Positions 13,276 through 13,617 of a DNA stretch of 13,617 nt are shown piece after piece. The notes beneath the pieces are model-generated. The model was given only the letters and a program-made list of their open reading frames with translations. It made no database searches and was not told where the DNA came from. The DNA is from Myxococcales bacterium (lineage in GTDB: Bacteria > Myxococcota > Myxococcia > Myxococcales > Myxococcaceae), in assembly GCA_003153055.1 (NCBI GenBank), contig PMBV01000303.1:1-13617 (forward strand). The letters run 5' to 3'. Position 1 is the first letter of the stretch. Every line of letters starts with the position of its first letter. The position numbers and the translations under genes are program-made.

Positions 13276-13617
13276 GCGCATCGCCAGCTTGAAGGCCGGC
13301 CTCAACCAGGTGTTGCTCGATCAAGGGCCGGTCGTCGACCGGGTGGTGGCCGCCGTGCTCGCCCGTGGGCACGTGCTGCTCGAAGGGCTGCCCGGCCTGG
13401 GGAAGACCGAGCTGTGCAAGGGCTTGGCGAGGCTGCTGGACCTGCCCTTCAAGCGCATTCAGTTCACGCCAGACCTCCTCCCCGGCGACATCACCGGGAC
13501 CTACGTCTTCGACGGCGACGCCAAGCGCTTCTCCTTTCGCCCGGGGCCGCTGTTCGCCTCGCTGGTGCTGGCCGATGAGATCAACCGCAGCTCTCCCAAG
13601 ACCCAGTCGGCGCTGCT
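13232..13617 (+). CDS. MoxR-family AAA+ ATPase, C-terminus cut by window edge
   Basis: The first 128 residues are visible, from a GTG at 13232 with GGGAGG four bases upstream. The Walker A motif GLPGLGKT (52-59) is followed by the MoxR segment RIQFTPDLLPGDITGTYVFD (75-94). The Walker B motif is LVLADEINR (111-119), with D115 and E116. MoxR proteins are chaperone-like ATPases that activate partner proteins, often with VWA-domain proteins encoded downstream. The start lies inside the end of the upstream gene, overlapping by 44 nt in another frame, so the two are almost certainly one operon. Sensor and lid regions, and any downstream DUF58 or VWA genes, are outside the window. Confidence 0.93.
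   Translation, partial: MSELLSPQEVQAAGERIASLKAGLNQVLLDQGPVVDRVVAAVLARGHVLLEGLPGLGKTELCKGLARLLDLPFKRIQFTPDLLPGDITGTYVFDGDAKRFSFRPGPLFASLVLADEINRSSPKTQSAL

Noticed and set aside
1..13617. tRNA, rRNA, CRISPR, insertion sequence or phage signatures
   Set aside because: None was seen on reading both strands. Gaps are short and all gene products have housekeeping, signalling or envelope features.

Overview
This is a GC-rich window of about 13.6 kb with short intergenic gaps. It has the look of a Myxococcota (myxobacterial) chromosome: strong G/C third-position bias, many lipoprotein and signalling genes, a CheX-like/receiver pair, a hemerythrin-histidine kinase, an ExbB-ExbD-TonB set, a proline-rich TonB and candidate sigma-54 promoters. 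The taxonomic call is inference from gene content and composition only. No tRNA, rRNA, CRISPR array, insertion sequence or phage gene was seen. The window appears to be ordinary chromosomal backbone. Fifteen genes are supported. The first (a receiver protein) and the last (a MoxR ATPase) are cut by the window edges.

Layout, left to right. (1) Positions 1-760, minus strand: a CheX-like phosphatase-fold gene followed 21 nt later by a single-domain response regulator. A -24/-12 (sigma-54-type) promoter candidate lies upstream. (2) 842-2512: a minus-strand HEAT-repeat lipoprotein with its own terminator hairpin and a possible sigma-70 promoter. (3) 2564-3978, plus strand: an arginase/agmatinase-family metallohydrolase translationally coupled to a small cysteine-rich lipoprotein. 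(4) 3982-4684, minus strand: a small uncharacterised 85-aa protein coupled by a TGATG overlap to a secreted ComEA-like helix-hairpin-helix protein, behind a very good sigma-54 promoter match. (5) 4781-5926, plus strand: ada, the adaptive-response methyltransferase and activator, with a candidate Ada box upstream. (6) 5945-5981: a long hairpin between convergent genes. (7) 6006-6668, minus strand: a flavin reductase-like FMN-binding protein. (8) 6772-8674, minus strand: tonB, exbD and exbB, transcribed exbB-exbD-tonB, a complete proton-motive-force transduction unit for outer-membrane transport. (9) 8922-10424, plus strand: a soluble histidine kinase with an N-terminal hemerythrin domain carrying all seven di-iron ligands. 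(10) 10443-11659, minus strand: two overlapping genes for bacterial PH-like (bPH2/YdbS-YdbT type) membrane proteins. (11) 11821 to the end, plus strand: a membrane-anchored helical protein of unknown function overlapping a MoxR-family AAA+ ATPase. A 24-bp dyad sits in the region between this unit and the PH pair.

How the parts work together. The exb/ton genes would energise TonB-dependent receptors. The CheX-like/receiver pair and the hemerythrin kinase are separate signal-transduction units, and no dedicated partner response regulator lies beside the kinase. The ComEA-like and MoxR-associated units act at or beyond the inner membrane. I did not find a clearly new multi-gene system. The most informative observations are the hemerythrin kinase fusion, the two sigma-54-like promoters, the candidate Ada box, the 24-bp dyad and the coupled arginase/cysteine-rich lipoprotein pair.
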